A DNA stretch of 64,000 bases from Myxococcus stipitatus DSM 14675. Its GTDB lineage: Bacteria; Myxococcota; Myxococcia; Myxococcales; Myxococcaceae. Below are positions 62,650-64,000 of the stretch, piece by piece (within the stretch, counting starts at the first letter, position 1; each line of letters starts with the position of its first letter). A program made the position numbers and the translations under genes. The stretch is from the NCBI RefSeq assembly GCF_000331735.1, contig NC_020126.1, positions 8,559,501 through 8,623,500 of the forward strand, written 5' to 3'. Below the pieces are notes generated by a model. That model was not told the origin of the DNA. It searched no databases and was given only the letters and a program-made list of their open reading frames with translations.

Positions 62650-64000
62650 ACACGAAGCGCGACGGTGCCCCGTCGCAGGAATCCTCTTCCTTCGCGCTCC
62701 CGGTCGTCTCGGACCGGCCCGCCGCGGCTCCCGACGCTGTCGGTGAGGCGCTGGAGCACGCCGCGACCCACGCCAACTCCTCCGAGCACGGCTATGGCCA
62801 GACGTACTGGCGCAGCCTCGAGGAGAAGCTGGGCACCTCCGAATACATGGAGGAGACGCGCCCGGAGTTCCCCGCCGGTGCCGACCTGCCCCCCACGGGC
62901 TTCGTCCGCCGCGAGTTCATGCAGCTGCTCGGCGCGTCGCTGGCCCTGGCCGGCGCCACCGCGTGCAGCACCCGTCCTCCCGACGAGCGCCTGGTCCCGT
63001 ACACCAAGACGCCGCCGGAGCTCACCCCGGGCAACCCGCTGCACTACGCGTCCGCGATGACGCTGTCCGGAAACACCTCCGGCCTGCTCATCACCGCCCG
63101 CGAGGGTCGCCCCGTGAAGGTGGAGGGCAACCCCGAGCACCCCATCAACCAGGGCGCCGCCTGCACCTTCGAGCAGGCGTGGCTCCTGTCGCTCTATGAC
63201 CCCAGCCGCGCCCGCGTGCTGCGTCAGGGCAAGACGCCCCGCGCCCAGCGCACGCTGAGCGAGAGCATCTCCGCGCTGGTCGGCAAGGCCAGCACCGAGA
63301 ACGGCGGCAAGCGCGTTCGCTTCCTCACGGAGGCCAACGGCTCGCCCACCGCGAGCGACGTGCGCGCCAACATCTCCAAGAAGCTGCCCGAGGCCCGCTT
63401 CGTCAGCGCCCCGTCCTACCAGGACACCCAGGCGGAGACGCTGCGCGCCATGTTCGGCGGCCAGGCCGTCTCGGCGCTCTACAACTTCGCGCAGGCGAAC
63501 GTCGTCCTGTCGCTGGACGCGGACTTCCTGGAGAGCTGCCCGGGCAACCTGCGCCACATCCGCGACTTCGCCAACCGCCGCGACCCGCGCATGGGCGAGC
63601 TCAACCGCCTCTACATGGCGGAGGCCCGCTTCTCCATCACCGGCGGCATGGCGGACCACCGCCTGCGCATGAAGTCCCAGGACGTCCTGGGTCTCGCCGC
63701 CGCGGTGGCCCAGGCCATCGGTGGCAGCGCCGCGTCCCTCGCGGGCGCCGCGGCCTCCAAGTCGAAGCTGGACGCCAAGCACCACAACTGGGTGCAGGCC
63801 GTCGCCGCGGACCTTCGCGCCGCGGGCCCCGGCAAGTCGCTGGTCATCGCGGGTGAGCGTCAGCCGGCCGCGGTCCACGCGCTGGCCCACGCCATCAACG
63901 ATGCGCTCGGCAACCGCGACCAGACCGTCACCTACGTCCAGTCCCCCATCGCCGAGGCCAGCAGCACGGCCGCCGTTCGCGCGCTGGTGGCGGAGATTGA
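62646..64000 (+). CDS. actB: Alternative complex III subunit ActB (Fe-S / molybdopterin-like), truncated by window end
   Basis: 451 codons seen and no stop before the window end. About 85 residues (YWRSLEEKL, EFPAGADLP) precede a twin-arginine signal RREFMQLLG (R88-R89) and an LAGATACS lipobox-like site, as in ActB. What follows resembles the molybdopterin-oxidoreductase-like half (GRPVKVEGNPEHPINQGAACTFEQAWLLSLYDPSRARVL; PGNLRHIRDFANRR). The Fe-S ferredoxin-like part would lie beyond the window. It overlaps actA by four bases. Confidence 0.9.
   Translation, partial: MNTKRDGAPSQESSSFALPVVSDRPAAAPDAVGEALEHAATHANSSEHGYGQTYWRSLEEKLGTSEYMEETRPEFPAGADLPPTGFVRREFMQLLGASLALAGATACSTRPPDERLVPYTKTPPELTPGNPLHYASAMTLSGNTSGLLITAREGRPVKVEGNPEHPINQGAACTFEQAWLLSLYDPSRARVLRQGKTPRAQRTLSESISALVGKASTENGGKRVRFLTEANGSPTASDVRANISKKLPEARFVSAPSYQDTQAETLRAMFGGQAVSALYNFAQANVVLSLDADFLESCPGNLRHIRDFANRRDPRMGELNRLYMAEARFSITGGMADHRLRMKSQDVLGLAAAVAQAIGGSAASLAGAAASKSKLDAKHHNWVQAVAADLRAAGPGKSLVIAGERQPAAVHALAHAINDALGNRDQTVTYVQSPIAEASSTAAVRALVAEI

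Overview
The window looks like chromosomal DNA of a myxobacterium of the Myxococcus/Corallococcus/Pyxidicoccus type. Base composition is very GC rich, codon third positions are almost always G or C, and genes are packed with frequent 4-base start/stop overlaps. Lineage markers agree: a DUF2378-type protein of the family described as paralogous in Myxococcus xanthus, a large chemosensory operon with hybrid components, a PEGA-domain Ser/Thr kinase, an alternative complex III operon, and a lipoprotein toxin with an immunity gene resembling the Sit (outer-membrane-exchange) systems. I saw no rRNA, tRNA, CRISPR array, insertion sequence or prophage.

Layout. 1-7.1 kb: end of an RNA methyltransferase, an APC permease, an RluA-type pseudouridine synthase with a triplicated 20-residue repeat, a toxin/immunity pair on the minus strand, a methyltransferase and an NfuA-like Fe-S carrier. 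7.3-12.3 kb: DUF2378 protein, a hypothetical protein, a FemAB/GNAT-like protein and the clpS-clpA pair. 12.35-20.3 kb: a seven-gene minus-strand chemosensory operon (cheY, receiver-CheW, cheR, cheW, hybrid cheA, cheB, mcp). 20.5-26.1 kb: an InhA-like enoyl-ACP reductase, sucA-sucB and a cold-shock gene. 26.2-35.4 kb: an S9 peptidase, a UPF0489/peptide-arginase-like protein, an Omp85-type protein, an MFS pump divergent from an HxlR regulator with two operator-like repeats between them, a sulfotransferase, an OsmC protein and a BtuF-like binding protein. 35.7-41.7 kb: a translationally coupled set of Ser/Thr kinase, TonB-dependent receptor and lipoprotein, followed by a response regulator. 41.7-49.9 kb: msrQ-msrP, a CrtW-like di-iron oxygenase, an M49 peptidase, a secreted double CBM21-like protein, htpG and a protein with a histone-H1-like tail.

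50-61 kb is the tryptophan region. An FAD amine-oxidase-like protein diverges from an aroF-trpD-trpC-trpF-trpB-trpA operon headed by a DAHP synthase. After trpA come five tandem copies of an 83-bp non-coding repeat, a histidine phosphatase and a cysteine-rich lipoprotein. The other two tryptophan genes (trpE-trpG) lie on the opposite strand, so the pathway is split into two convergent units. The window ends with an HNH nuclease gene and the start of an alternative complex III operon (actA and a truncated actB).

The best candidates for little-described biology are the toxin/immunity pair at 3.5-5.5 kb, the kinase-receptor-lipoprotein operon at 35.7-41.0 kb, the CrtW-like ketolase at 43.3-44.1 kb, and the 83-bp tandem repeat with internal hairpins at 57 kb. 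All functions are read from the sequence by eye and from family knowledge. No database search was run.
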